64,000 bases of DNA from Streptomyces fradiae (GTDB taxonomy: Bacteria; Actinomycetota; Actinomycetes; Streptomycetales; Streptomycetaceae). The DNA lies in contig NZ_CP065958.1 in assembly GCF_041270065.1 (NCBI RefSeq), forward strand, positions 434,001 through 498,000, in the 5' to 3' direction. This document shows, piece by piece, positions 16,350 to 26,969 of the stretch. The notes beneath the pieces are model-generated. The model did no database searches and was not told where the DNA came from. It worked only from the letters and a program-made list of their open reading frames with translations. Position numbers and translations under genes: made by a program. How positions within the stretch are numbered: the first letter of the stretch is position 1; the number at the start of each line of letters is the position of its first letter.

Positions 16350-16829
16350 ATGCAGCCCGCGACCCGCCGCCCACACCCTCCGACGGGCTGGCGACGCCGC
16401 CTCGCCCGGCTCCCGATCCACCTCTTCCGCGGAGGCTGGGGACCCCTCTTCAGAGGGCGGCTGCTCCTGCTCATCCACACGGGCCGGACTTCCGGACGAC
16501 GACGCGAGGTGGTGCTGGAAGTGGTCGCCCGCGAGCACGACGGCTGGATCGTCGCCAGCGGCTTCGGCCCGGATGCACAGTGGTACCGGAACCTCCGCAG
16601 CACCCCCGCGGCGACGGTCCAGTCCGGCCGCCGGTACCACGCGGTCACCGCACAGTTCCTCACACCGGCGGAGGGCGGCCGGGTCATGACCGACTACGCC
16701 CACCGACACCCCCGAGCCGCACGGGCGCTGTGCCGCTTCATGGGCTTCCCGGCCGACGGCTCCGCTTCCGCCTTCCGCACCGCGGGCGAGCACATCCCCT
16801 TCGTCCGGTTGGAGCAAACCGACCGCTGA
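16350..16829 (+). CDS. DDN-family (F420-dependent nitroreductase-like) protein
   Basis: This 159-residue protein has ATG 16350 preceded by AGGAGG. An N-terminal helix ('LARLPIHLFRGGWGPLFRG') leads into the split beta-barrel motifs of the family: 'LLLIHTGRTSGRRREVVLEV' and 'WIVASGFGPDAQWYRNLRST'. Members bind deazaflavin F420 and reduce quinones or nitro compounds; Mycobacterium Ddn activates pretomanid. In context it is a likely MarR-controlled quinone or redox-stress reductase. The F420 contacts (GRTSG, WYRNL) are present. The substrate cannot be predicted from sequence. Confidence 0.82.
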   Translation: MQPATRRPHPPTGWRRRLARLPIHLFRGGWGPLFRGRLLLLIHTGRTSGRRREVVLEVVAREHDGWIVASGFGPDAQWYRNLRSTPAATVQSGRRYHAVTAQFLTPAEGGRVMTDYAHRHPRAARALCRFMGFPADGSASAFRTAGEHIPFVRLEQTDR

Positions 16830-16981
16830 CGGGATCTCGCCCCCGCGAGAAGGCGCACCGTCCGGGAACGACCGCCCGTTCGCCGCCTCAGCCCCACACG
16901 TACCCCGTGGGTGCCGGTCGGCCGTGACGCCGACGGCCTGATCACACCCGTCGGCGGCTCGCCCGTACCGCAGCCCCTGCC

Positions 16982-17416
16982 CGACCATGGCCGCAGGACC
17001 TCCATCCCGTCGTCGACACGTTCCTCGCGCACGCCGTCGATCTCACGGTGCTCGGCGCACCCCTGAGCGAGATGGTCATCTTCCGCATCGGACACGGCGT
17101 CGCGGCGGTGCCCGACGAGGCGACCGCGTTCTCCCACCGCGACGCCCGGTATCTGTTCCATCCGATCTGCATGTGGGCGGACCCCTCCCAGGACAGCCAG
17201 ATGATCACGGTCGGCCGCGCGTTCGCGACCGCCATGCGCCCCTTCAGCACCGGTGCCTCGTACCTCAACTTCACCCCGGAGACCGACCGGGTCCGCGACG
17301 CTTAGGGCGACGACACGTACGCGCGCCTCGTCGCGCTCAAGAACATCTACGACCCGGCCAACCTCTTCCGGCTCAACCAGAACATCCGCCCCAGCCACTC
17401 GGCCCTCGTCGGCTGA
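16982..17416 (+). pseudogene. Berberine-bridge-type FAD-linked oxidase, C-terminal remnant
   Basis: The frame reading 'QDLHPVVDTFLAHAV', 'PLSEMVIFRIGHGVAAVPDE', 'FLHP'-like 'YLFHPICMWADP' and 'STGASYLNF' matches the C-terminal substrate and BBE domain of FAD-linked oxidoreductases. It is interrupted at 17303-17305 by TAG, then continues in the same frame: 'GDDTYARLVALKNIYDPANL' and 'FRLNQNIRPS', the hallmark BBE C-terminus. The stop replaces an expected Tyr (TAC to TAG). The FAD-binding N-terminal part (about 300 residues) is missing. The frame before about 16982 is disrupted. It is non-functional. Confidence 0.75.
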
Positions 17417-17627
17417 AGCGACCCGCCCGCGGGGCCAGGGGCCGCGAGGAGCGCGACGTGTCGGGGCAGCGTCAGGAGGGGCGCCGGTCCCCCGGCCCTC
17501 GGTCAGCCGGTCACCCTCATGGCTGTCATGCCTGAGCCCGAAGTGGTGGCAGGGAAGGGCGAACCGGCGTGGCCGCTGCCGCTCCACTCCTCTTCCGGGA
17601 CACCCTCTTGGACTCAAGGAGGATGCC

Positions 17628-18020
17628 ATGACCGAACATCCCGACATCGCGGTATTCAGGCGCGCCATGGACGCCTTCTCGGCGGGTGACATGGATGCTT
17701 TGGCGGAGGTGTTCCACCCGGACGTGCGGTGGCACCTCGCCGGCCAGTCCCCGCTGGCCGGGGATTTCCAGGGGCGTGACGCCGTCTTTGCCACATTCGA
17801 GCTCGACTTCCGACTGTCCGGCGGTACCTACCGCCCGCAGCTCCGCGATGTGCTCGCCAATGACGCGCATACCGTCGCCCTGCTGCACGCCACGGCATCC
17901 CGAGAAGGCAGGGAGCTCGACATGGACTACGTCATCGTCTTCCACATCACCGACGGAATGATCACCGAGGGCTGGGAGCTGTGGGCTGACCAGAGGGCGT
18001 ACGACGCCTTCTGGTCCTAG
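17628..18020 (+). CDS. SnoaL-like / NTF2-fold protein
   Basis: This 130-residue protein has ATG 17628 behind a good AAGGAGG (17616-17622). The N-terminal helix 'FRRAMDAFSAGDMDALAEVF' and 'HPDVRWHLAGQSPLAGDFQG' are the classic opening of the SnoaL/NTF2-like alpha+beta barrel. The C-terminal strands 'MDYVIVFHITDGMITEGWEL' complete it. Members are ketosteroid-isomerase-like enzymes or ligand-binding proteins. His and Asp in 'HPDVRWH' could line the pocket. It is intact although flanked by pseudogenes. The substrate is unknown. Confidence 0.8.
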   Translation: MTEHPDIAVFRRAMDAFSAGDMDALAEVFHPDVRWHLAGQSPLAGDFQGRDAVFATFELDFRLSGGTYRPQLRDVLANDAHTVALLHATASREGRELDMDYVIVFHITDGMITEGWELWADQRAYDAFWS

Positions 18021-18082
18021 CGTCCCCGATCCCAGGCGCGGGGACTGGTCCTCTTGTGGACAGCAAACATGGACCACCCATG

Positions 18083-18215
18083 GCCCTGACCAACGGAGTG
18101 TCCATTCACGAGGTGTCTCGCTGGCTCGGACATCGTTCGGTCAGGTCACGGGGACCGGTACGGCCACCTCACGCAGGACGGCCAGGAGGGCTGCCGTCAG
18201 GGCGTCGAGACGGCC
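18083..18215 (+). pseudogene. Tyrosine site-specific integrase, C-terminal remnant
   Basis: The plus frame reads 'ALTNGVSIHEVSRWLGHRSV', matching the H-x-x-R region of phage-type tyrosine recombinases. After a one-base shift around 18141-18155, the next frame reads 'DRYGHLTQDGQEGCRQ', containing the nucleophile-Tyr region (YGHL). Only about 45 residues of a 350-450 residue enzyme remain. The rest of the catalytic domain and the core-binding domain are absent. No tRNA or attachment repeat was found nearby. It suggests a former integrated element whose boundary lay near here. Confidence 0.65.
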
Positions 18216-18680
18216 GTCGGGCCGCAAGAGTCTCCAGCGCGGCCACGGCTGCGTCCTCGTCGATGGGATGGATGGTGGTGATCCCCGGCTCGACGGCCGG
18301 CGGCAAGTTCACGTGGTGGTCGTCCACGAACACGCACCACTCGGCGGGCAACCCGATGCGCTCCAGGGCGGACACGATGTGCACGTCGAACGAGTCCCAG
18401 ATGCCGACGTGCTCCTACGGGTTGAACGGATCGAGACCGAAGCTGTTCGACAGCAGCGCGAGACGGTGACGGCCGTCCGCGCGGCACGCGCCGGCGCGAT
18501 CATCCGACGCGCCGGAGGCACCTCGGCCCACGCCCGCCCCATCAGGTTCACCGAATCCACATGCTGGCCAAGGAGCGCCGCCGTTCCTCGGTTCCACTGT
18601 GCCTGCCCGATCTCCCCGATCTCCAAGGCCGCGTACAGACTCCGGCCCTCAGGGTGATCGTTGAGGGTGGCCCCTCACAG
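18169..18680 (-). pseudogene. HAD-superfamily hydrolase, frameshifted and with amber codon
   Basis: On the minus strand the upstream part reads 'LYAALEIGEIGQAQWNRG' and 'VNLMGRAWAEVPP' in one frame. Near 18500 it shifts to 'RLALLSNSFGLDPFNP', then meets TAG (complement 18415-18417), then continues in frame with 'EHVGIWDSFDVHIVSALERI' and 'CVFVDDHHVNLPPAVEPGIT'. These are HAD motif II (LLSNS) and the motif III/IV region (FVDD). The stop stands where Tyr is expected (NPYEH). The N-terminal nucleophile motif (DxD) is missing. The last 20 codons overlap the integrase remnant on the other strand and are not HAD-like. Confidence 0.7.
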
Positions 18681-18918
18681 GGACCGTACCCCGTGGCCAC
18701 GGCGGGAACCGCAACGCCAGAGCACCGAGCTGTGCATGGTGCGCAGAACATGGATCGTCTCCCCCAGGCCGGGAGCATCACGAACCAGCAGGCCATGCGT
18801 CTTGCTCTCCTGCCGTCACCGCCCCCGAACGGGCATCTGTCAGATCTGCGTGAACTTCACCAACCCAAGGTCGATACTGCCGAAGGGACCGCCTGCCAAC
18901 TCTCCCGAGGAGACACCG

Positions 18919-19911
18919 TTGAGGATGTTGATCAATGTTCCGGAGACCGTCGTCGCCGACGCGCTGCGCGGCTTCGCCGCCGCGCACCCCGAGCTGACCG
19001 TGGACGTAGAGAACCGGGTCGTGCTGCGGCGGGACGCGCCGGTGGCCGGGCAGGTGGCGCTGGTCTCCGGCGGGGGTTCGGGGCACGAGCCGTTGCATGC
19101 CGGGTTCGTGGGGCCGGGGATGCTCGCGGCGGCGTGTCCGGGCGAGGTGTTCACCAGCCCGGTGCCCGATCAGATGGTGCGGGCGGCGGCCGCGGTGGAC
19201 AGCGGGGCCGGGGTGCTGTTCGTCGTCAAGAACTACACCGGTGACGTGCTGAACTTCGAGATGGCGGCGGAGCTCGCCGAGGACGAGGGCGTCCAGGTCG
19301 CCAAGGTGCTCGTCGACGACGACGTGGCGGTGACCGACTCACTCTACACGGCGGGGCGGCGGGGCACCGGCGCCACCCTGTTCGTGGAGAAGATCGCGGG
19401 CGCGGCGGCGGAGGCCGGAGCGCCGCTGGAGCGGGTGGAGGCGATCGCCCGCCGGGTGAACGAGCGCTCGCGCAGTTTCGGGGTGGCGCTGAGTGCCTGT
19501 ACGACGCCGGCGAAGGGCTCGCCGACCTTCGAACTGCCGGAGGGCGAGCTGGAGTTGGGCATCGGCATCCACGGGGAGCCGGGCCGTGAACGGCGGCCGA
19601 TGATGACCTCGCGGGAGATCGCGGACTTCGCGGTGGACGCGGTCCTGGACGACCTGCGCCCGCAGGGGCCGGTGCTCGCGCTGGTGAACGGGATGGGGGC
19701 GACGCCGCTGCTCGAACTGTACGGGTTCAACGCGGAGGTGCAGCGGGTGCTCGGCGAGCGCGGGGTGCCGACCGCCCGGACGCTGATCGGCAACTATGTG
19801 ACCTCGCTCGACATGGCGGGCTGCTCGGTGACGCTGTGCGAGGCGGACGAGGAGCTGCTGCGGCTGTGGGACGCGCCGGTGAGCACGCCGGCGCTGCGCT
19901 GGGGACGGTGA
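18919..19911 (+). CDS. dhaK: Dihydroxyacetone kinase subunit DhaK
   Basis: This 330-residue protein starts at TTG 18919, with CCGAGGAG upstream, giving the usual '(M)RMLINVPET' N-terminus; ATG 18925 is the alternative. GGGSGHEP lies at 51-58. The substrate-binding histidine that forms a hemiaminal with dihydroxyacetone is in 'GIGIHGEPG', at residue 218, the same number as in E. coli DhaK. DhaK presents Dha to the ADP-charged DhaL, which transfers phosphate to form DHAP. dhaL follows 10 bases later and dhaM overlaps dhaL, so this is a complete PTS-dependent dhaKLM operon. It is the first intact gene right of the pseudogene zone. Confidence 0.95.
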   Translation: MRMLINVPETVVADALRGFAAAHPELTVDVENRVVLRRDAPVAGQVALVSGGGSGHEPLHAGFVGPGMLAAACPGEVFTSPVPDQMVRAAAAVDSGAGVLFVVKNYTGDVLNFEMAAELAEDEGVQVAKVLVDDDVAVTDSLYTAGRRGTGATLFVEKIAGAAAEAGAPLERVEAIARRVNERSRSFGVALSACTTPAKGSPTFELPEGELELGIGIHGEPGRERRPMMTSREIADFAVDAVLDDLRPQGPVLALVNGMGATPLLELYGFNAEVQRVLGERGVPTARTLIGNYVTSLDMAGCSVTLCEADEELLRLWDAPVSTPALRWGR

Positions 19912-19921
19912 GGGGGCGCCC

Positions 19922-20584
19922 ATGAGCGACCAGGAGAACGACCAGGAGAAGACGTACGGCGCGGAGTTCTTCCGCGACTGGCTGACCGCCGTGGCGGCCG
20001 CCGTGGACCGGGAGGCGGACCGGCTGACCGAGCTGGACTCGGCGATCGGGGACGCCGATCACGGGGCCAATCTGAAGCGGGGGTGCGCGGCGGTGACGGC
20101 GGCCCTGGAGAAGGAGCCGCCCGCGACGCCGGGCGCGGTGCTCGTCGCCGCCGGACGGCAGCTGATCTCCACGGTCGGCGGGGCGTCCGGGCCGCTGTAC
20201 GGGACGCTGCTGCGCCGTACCGGCAAGGCGCTCGGTGACGCCGAGCAGGTCTCGCGGACCGCGCTGGCCGAGGCGCTGGCGACGGGGGTGGCGGCGGTGG
20301 CCCAGCTCGGCGGCGCCCAGGTCGGCGACAAGACGATGCTGGACGCGCTGACACCCGGGGCCGAGGCGCTCGGGACCTCGTTCGCGGCGGCCCGGGAGGC
20401 GGCGGAGGCCGGCGCGCTGGCGACCGTACCGCTGCGGGCGCGCAAGGGCCGGGCGAGCTATCTGGGCGAGCGGTCGATCGGGCACCAGGATCCGGGGGCG
20501 ACCTCGTCGGCGCTGCTGTTCGCGGCGCTCGCGGAGACGGCGGAGACGGCGGAGACGACGGAGTCCGGGGAGGTGGCGGGATGA
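19922..20584 (+). CDS. dhaL: Dihydroxyacetone kinase subunit DhaL
   Basis: This 220-residue protein carries the nucleotide/Mg-binding loop 'DSAIGDADHGANLKRG' (aspartates coordinate the two Mg ions) and 'STVGGASGPLYGTLLRR'. The C-terminal 'GHQDPGATSSALL' completes the fold. DhaL keeps ADP bound as a cofactor, is re-phosphorylated by DhaM and passes phosphate to Dha on DhaK. An acidic tail (AETAETAETTES) is a local expansion. The dhaM start overlaps its stop (ATGA), indicating coupling. Confidence 0.95.
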   Translation: MSDQENDQEKTYGAEFFRDWLTAVAAAVDREADRLTELDSAIGDADHGANLKRGCAAVTAALEKEPPATPGAVLVAAGRQLISTVGGASGPLYGTLLRRTGKALGDAEQVSRTALAEALATGVAAVAQLGGAQVGDKTMLDALTPGAEALGTSFAAAREAAEAGALATVPLRARKGRASYLGERSIGHQDPGATSSALLFAALAETAETAETTESGEVAG

Positions 20585-20985
20585 CGGCCCGGGTGGGGAT
20601 CGTCCTGGTCTCGCACAGCGCGGCCGTGGCGGCGTCGGTCGCCGAACTCGCCCGCGGCCTGGCGGGCGGCGGCGAGACGGCGCCGGTCCTTCCCGCCGGC
20701 GGCACCCCGGACGGCGGCCTGGGCACCAGCGCCGAGCTGATCACCGCGGCCGCGAAGGCGGCGGACGCTGGCGCCGGGGTGGCGCTCCTGGTGGACCTGG
20801 GGAGCGCGGTCCTGACCGTGAAGGCGCTCCTCGCGGAGGGCGACGAGCTCCCGGAGGGCGCGCGTCTGGTGGACGCGCCGCTCGTGGAGGGCGCGGTGGC
20901 CGCGGTGGTCACGGCGAGCGCCGGGGGCGACCTGGACGCGGTGGTGGCGGCGGCGTCGGAGGCGTACGCGTACCGCAAGGAGTGA
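20581..20985 (+). CDS. dhaM: PTS-dependent dihydroxyacetone kinase phosphotransferase DhaM
   Basis: This 134-residue EIIA-Man-like protein has the phosphorylatable histidine in 'GIVLVSHSAAVAASVAEL', and 'LGTSAELITAAAKAADAGAG' and 'LLVDLGSAVLTV' behind it. It takes phosphate from HPr (via EI and PEP) and recharges the ADP on DhaL. Only the EIIA domain is present, without the fused HPr and EI-like domains of E. coli DhaM, as is usual in Gram-positive bacteria. It is the last gene of the operon and is followed by a strong hairpin. Confidence 0.93.
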   Translation: MTARVGIVLVSHSAAVAASVAELARGLAGGGETAPVLPAGGTPDGGLGTSAELITAAAKAADAGAGVALLVDLGSAVLTVKALLAEGDELPEGARLVDAPLVEGAVAAVVTASAGGDLDAVVAAASEAYAYRKE

Positions 20986-23217
<2,232 letters not shown>

Positions 23218-23287
23218 GCACGGGAGGTCCGGCGGGGCCTACGGGCGCCCGCCGAGCCGCCCACCGAGCCGTCCGACCGGTCGAACC

Positions 23288-23293
23288 TAGGAT
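23288..23293 (+). promoter_or_regulatory. -10 element TAGGAT of a probable leaderless promoter
   Basis: TAGGAT ends exactly 6 bases before ATG 23300 of the PadR gene, and no Shine-Dalgarno sequence is present. In actinobacteria TAnnnT about 6 bases before a start codon marks leaderless transcripts. Confidence 0.5.
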
Positions 23294-23299
23294 GCGTCC

Positions 23300-23836
23300 A
23301 TGTCCCTCCCGCACGCGATCCTGACGGCGCTGCTCGAGAAGCCGTCCTCCGGCCTCGAACTGACCCGCCGCTTCGACCGGTCCATCGGCTACTTCTGGTC
23401 GGCCACGCACCAGCAGATCTATCGCGAGCTCGGCAAGCTGGAGCAGGCCGGGTACATCCGTGCCCTGCCCGCCCCGGTGCCCGCGCGCGGGCAGAAGAAG
23501 GAGTACGAGGTGCTGCCGGCGGGCCGCGCCGAGCTGGCCGCGTGGGTGGACACCGCCGAGGACCCCAAGCCGATGCGGTCCGGGCTGCTGCTGCGGATGC
23601 GGGCCGCGGCGGTGGTCGGCGGCACGGGGCTCCGGGCCGAGCTGGAACGCCATCTCGCCCTGCACCGGCGGCAGCTGGACGAGTACCTCGAGATCGAGAC
23701 CCGCGACTTCCCGCCGGAGCGGCGCGCGACCGAGCCCGGCCGGCTGCGCCATCTGGTGCTGCGCGGCGGGATCGACCTGGAGCGCTTCTGGGTGGAGTGG
23801 CTGACCCACGCGATCGGCGAGCTCGCCGCGGAGTGA
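23300..23836 (+). CDS. PadR-family transcriptional regulator
   Basis: This 178-residue protein has an N-terminal winged helix with 'SLPHAILTALLEKPSSGLEL' and 'SATHQQIYRELGKLEQAGYI', and a wing ending 'KKEYEVLPAGRAEL'. A C-terminal helical dimerisation domain (about 95-178) is of the VirR/AphA type. PadR repressors respond to small aromatic or lipophilic ligands. It follows fadH on the same strand and may regulate it through the palindrome at 21114-21141; a feed-back pair is a reasonable inference. Its own promoter looks leaderless. Confidence 0.88.
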   Translation: MSLPHAILTALLEKPSSGLELTRRFDRSIGYFWSATHQQIYRELGKLEQAGYIRALPAPVPARGQKKEYEVLPAGRAELAAWVDTAEDPKPMRSGLLLRMRAAAVVGGTGLRAELERHLALHRRQLDEYLEIETRDFPPERRATEPGRLRHLVLRGGIDLERFWVEWLTHAIGELAAE

Positions 23837-23977
23837 GGGGGCCCGGGCGACCGTCCCGGTCCGGGCCTGCGCCAAGTTGGCCGGATACGCCCCCGTGCGC
23901 CCCCGTGCCGCCCGCGACGCGCTCCCGGCCCGGGTGGATACTGGTGGGTCAACATCTCCATACGCGAAAGGGCGAGG

Positions 23978-25372
23978 ATGACCGACGAGTTGGGACCTCG
24001 CAGGACACGTCATGCGGTGGTCGTCGGGGGAAGTCTCGCGGGTCTGCTGGCCGCGCGGGTGCTGAGCGAGCACGCCGAGCGGGTCACCGTCGTCGAGCGC
24101 GACCGTTTCCCCGAGCAGGCGGAGGCGCGGCCCGGGGTGCCGCAGGGCCGGCACCTCCATGTGCTGATCGAGGGCGGTCAGCAGGCGCTCGACGAGCTGC
24201 TTCCCGGGTTCATGAGCGAGCTCGCGGGGCTCGGGGCACCGAAGGTCGGGATGCCCGCGGACATGGTGCAGTGGCAGAACGGGCAGTGGTACGCGCGGAC
24301 CGAGGCCTCGGTGCACTTCTTCGCCGGGCCGCGCGACCAGCTCGAATGGCTGGTCCGCAAGCGGGTGTTCGCGGATCCCCGGATCGAGCGGATCGAGGGG
24401 ACCGAGGCGGTGGGCCTGGTCGGCGATGCTGAGCGGGTGCGCGGTGTGCTGCTGCGCGAGCGCGGTGCGGGCGCGTCGAAGGAGCCGTATCCGCTGGAGG
24501 CCGATCTGGTGGTGGACGCCTCGGGGCGGTCGACCCGTGCGGCGGACTGGCTGGCGGGGATCGGCGCGGAGGCGCCGCACGAGGAGACCCTGGACACGGG
24601 GCTCGCGTACGGCACGCGGATCTTCCGCTCCCCTGAGCCGGATCCGTCCGTGGACGCGCTCGGCTACTACATCGTGCCGCACCCGGGCCAGGTGTACGGC
24701 GGGGTGATCCTGCCGCTGGGCGACGGGCGGCACGTGGTCACCCTGTCCGGCCTGCGCGGCGACGAACCGCCCACGGACGAGGCGCTGTTCGAGGAGTACG
24801 CGCGCCGGCTGCCGCACCCGGTGATCGGCGACTGGATCGCGAAGGCGGAGCCGCTGACCCCGGTCTACGGCTTCCGCAAGACGGCGAACATCCGCCGCCG
24901 CTACGACCGTCCGGGCCGCCGCCCGGCCGGTTTCCTGGCGACCGGGGACGCGCTGTGCTCCTTCAATCCGATCTACGGGCAGGGCATGGCGGTCGCCGCG
25001 ATGAGCGCGGTCGCCCTGCGCAAGGCCCTCGCGGACCCGCGGCGCACACCGACGACGCGGCGCGTCCAGCGGGCCCTCCTCGACGCCTCCCGCCAGGCCT
25101 GGGACATCTCGGCCGGAGCCGACAAGAAGATGCCGGGCGCGACCGGTGACGCGGCCCGCAGCGGCGCGCTGGACCGCGTGACCGGCTGGTACCTGAAGCG
25201 CGTCCAGCAACGCGCCTCCGGCGACCCGGTGGTCGGCACCGCCTTCCGCAAGGCCCTGACCCTGACGTCCCCCCTGACGGTCCTGTTCGCACCCCCGATC
25301 CTCCGCTCGGCACTCTTCGGCCCGGTCCCGGAGACCCCGGCGGAGCCGCCGATGATGCGGACGGAGGGCTGA
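23978..25372 (+). CDS. FAD-dependent monooxygenase / dehydrogenase-like oxidoreductase
   Basis: This 464-residue protein has ATG 23978 with AAAGGGCGAGG upstream. The dinucleotide-binding motif 'VVVGGSLAGLLAARVL' is at about 14-29 with Glu at the end of strand 2 ('VVERD'). 'DLVVDASGRSTRAADWL' and the GD motif in 'FLATGDALCSFNPIYGQGM' are typical of group A flavoprotein monooxygenases and geranylgeranyl-reductase relatives. No membrane anchor is evident. Neighbours (PadR upstream, DUF2252 convergent) do not reveal a pathway. Epoxidation or hydroxylation of a hydrophobic substrate is possible. Confidence 0.8.
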   Translation: MTDELGPRRTRHAVVVGGSLAGLLAARVLSEHAERVTVVERDRFPEQAEARPGVPQGRHLHVLIEGGQQALDELLPGFMSELAGLGAPKVGMPADMVQWQNGQWYARTEASVHFFAGPRDQLEWLVRKRVFADPRIERIEGTEAVGLVGDAERVRGVLLRERGAGASKEPYPLEADLVVDASGRSTRAADWLAGIGAEAPHEETLDTGLAYGTRIFRSPEPDPSVDALGYYIVPHPGQVYGGVILPLGDGRHVVTLSGLRGDEPPTDEALFEEYARRLPHPVIGDWIAKAEPLTPVYGFRKTANIRRRYDRPGRRPAGFLATGDALCSFNPIYGQGMAVAAMSAVALRKALADPRRTPTTRRVQRALLDASRQAWDISAGADKKMPGATGDAARSGALDRVTGWYLKRVQQRASGDPVVGTAFRKALTLTSPLTVLFAPPILRSALFGPVPETPAEPPMMRTEG

Positions 25373-25414
25373 CGGCAGGAGGCTCGACGGGAGGATGAGG
25401 GCGGCTCCGGGTGT

Positions 25415-26755
25415 TCAGACCCCCGGGGCCGCCGTCACCACGCCCGAGGCGATGGCGGCGCTGAGGGTGGTGTAGTCGTCGGCGTTCTGGCCGGCGTAGC
25501 GGAGGGCGAAGTCGGCGATGGCGCGGTCGAAGACGTCGGAGGTGCCCAGGTAGGCGGCGATGGCTATGCGGTCGCCGGAGCGGGCGTGGGCGCGGGCGAG
25601 GGCGCGGCCGCAGAGGCGGGCGTACTCGCGGAGGAGGGACGGGGACATGGTCTCGACCTCGGCGGAGCCCTTCATGTCGCGCAGCTGGCGCCAGTAGAAG
25701 TGGCGTTGTTCGGGGCCGGTCATCCAGCCGAGGAAGATGTCGCTGGCGGCCTGGGTGAGGCGCTGGCCGCAGACGACCCGGCGGCCGTGGTGCGTGAAGG
25801 CGCTGGGGGCGAGGTACTGCTCCAGGACGGAGGCGCCGGCCTCCTTGATCTGGAGGAAGAGCGGGTCGCCGTCGTCGCGGCCCTCCAGGAGGAGGATGAA
25901 GCAGCGGGTGCCGACGCTGCCGACGCCGACGACCTTGCGGGCGGCGTCGACGAAGTGGAAGCGGTCGAGCAGCAGCCGGCGTTCCTCGGAGAGGGAGCTG
26001 CGGTAGTCGCTGAAGATCTTGCCGAGGGTGACCCGGTCGAGGTCGGTGACGCGTTCCAGGAGCGGCGGGTCCTCGATGATGTGCCGGCGGCCGGAGTCGT
26101 CCTTGGCGGTGAGCTTGTCGAGGGCCTGGAGGCTGTTGCGGCGGCGGGCGCGGGCGATCCGGCGTTCCATGCGGGTCCGGTCGGCGCCGCGGACCAGGGG
26201 GACGAGGTCGTCGGCGGCGATCCGCTCGTACCAGACGTCGAGTTCGCCGAGTCCGGCGAGGCGGCGCATGGCGTGCCGGTAGGACTCGGCGGCGACCTGG
26301 GCGGCGCGGTGCGCCTTGGGCTTGCTGGTGCCGTTCTGGAGGGCCGCGACGGCGACGGAGGCGGCGAGCCGTTTCACGTCCCATTCGAAGGGTCCGGGCA
26401 GGGTCTCGTCGAAGTCGTTGACGTCGAAGAGAAGCGTCCGTTCGGGTGAGGCGAAGACGCCGAAGTTCAGCAGATGGGCGTCGCCGCACAGCTGGACGGT
26501 CAGTCCGGTGTGCCGCTGGGCGGCGAGGTCGGCGGCCATGACGGCCGCGGCGCCGCGCAGGAAGGCGAAGGGTGAGACGGCCATGCGGCCGTAGCGGATC
26601 GGGACGAACTCGGGGATCCGGTCCACGGACTCGCGTTCCAGGACGGTGAGCGCGTCGGGGCGCTGGGACGAGGGGATCCAGCGGCCGTGGGAGGAGCGGG
26701 GCACCCGCTTGCGGGCCGTCTTGCCCGCCTCGGCCCGCTCGGACGGTGTCGCCAT
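25415..26755 (-). CDS. DUF2252 protein
   Basis: This 446-residue protein belongs to DUF2252, which has a kinase-like look. Motifs seen: 'FLRGAAAVMAADLA', 'VQLCGDAHLLNFGVFASPER', 'FDVNDFDETLPGPFEWDVKR' and 'DPLFLQIKEAGASVLEQY', with the C-terminal 'ALARAHARSGDRIAIAAYLG'. GDxHxxN plus DxND resemble the catalytic and metal loops of protein-kinase-like or aminoglycoside-phosphotransferase folds, so a small-molecule kinase is possible but unproven. The gene is divergent from the GntR regulator across a 214-base interval containing a DasR-like palindrome. Confidence 0.85.
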   Translation of the reverse strand: MATPSERAEAGKTARKRVPRSSHGRWIPSSQRPDALTVLERESVDRIPEFVPIRYGRMAVSPFAFLRGAAAVMAADLAAQRHTGLTVQLCGDAHLLNFGVFASPERTLLFDVNDFDETLPGPFEWDVKRLAASVAVAALQNGTSKPKAHRAAQVAAESYRHAMRRLAGLGELDVWYERIAADDLVPLVRGADRTRMERRIARARRRNSLQALDKLTAKDDSGRRHIIEDPPLLERVTDLDRVTLGKIFSDYRSSLSEERRLLLDRFHFVDAARKVVGVGSVGTRCFILLLEGRDDGDPLFLQIKEAGASVLEQYLAPSAFTHHGRRVVCGQRLTQAASDIFLGWMTGPEQRHFYWRQLRDMKGSAEVETMSPSLLREYARLCGRALARAHARSGDRIAIAAYLGTSDVFDRAIADFALRYAGQNADDYTTLSAAIASGVVTAAPGV

Positions 26756-26874
26756 CCGGCCTCACCCGCCTTCCCGCCGCGCTGCTCCGCTGCTGCCGGT
26801 CCGATACCTGACCGGTGCGATCCATTACACGGCCCGGTGCTCGTTTCGGCCACTCTCAGCGGCTGGACTTCCCG

Positions 26875-26890
26875 AATGGTTTAGACCAAT
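26875..26890. promoter_or_regulatory. dre-like palindrome (GntR/HutC operator candidate)
   Basis: The core TGGTTTAGACCA (26877-26888) matches the known DasR-responsive element core TGGTCTAGACCA at 11 of 12 bases. It lies between the divergent DUF2252 gene (start 26755) and the GntR gene (start 26970). Either local autoregulation by the GntR protein or control by a genomic DasR would explain it. Confidence 0.5.
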
Positions 26891-26969
26891 GATAGGAATG
26901 ATCACCCACACGGCTCGGGCGATCACACCGAGCAATGGTTGAACGATGCATGACAGAGAGGGTCGAGAC

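Noticed and set aside
17303..18417. Possible amber recoding in two genes
   Set aside because: Both genes have other inactivating lesions (missing N-terminus, frameshift) and TAG is used as a normal stop elsewhere in the window.
18691..18702. Perfect 12-bp palindrome CCGTGGCCACGG upstream of dhaK
   Set aside because: All-GC palindromes of this size are expected by chance at this composition; it is over 200 bases from the start and inside decayed HAD sequence.
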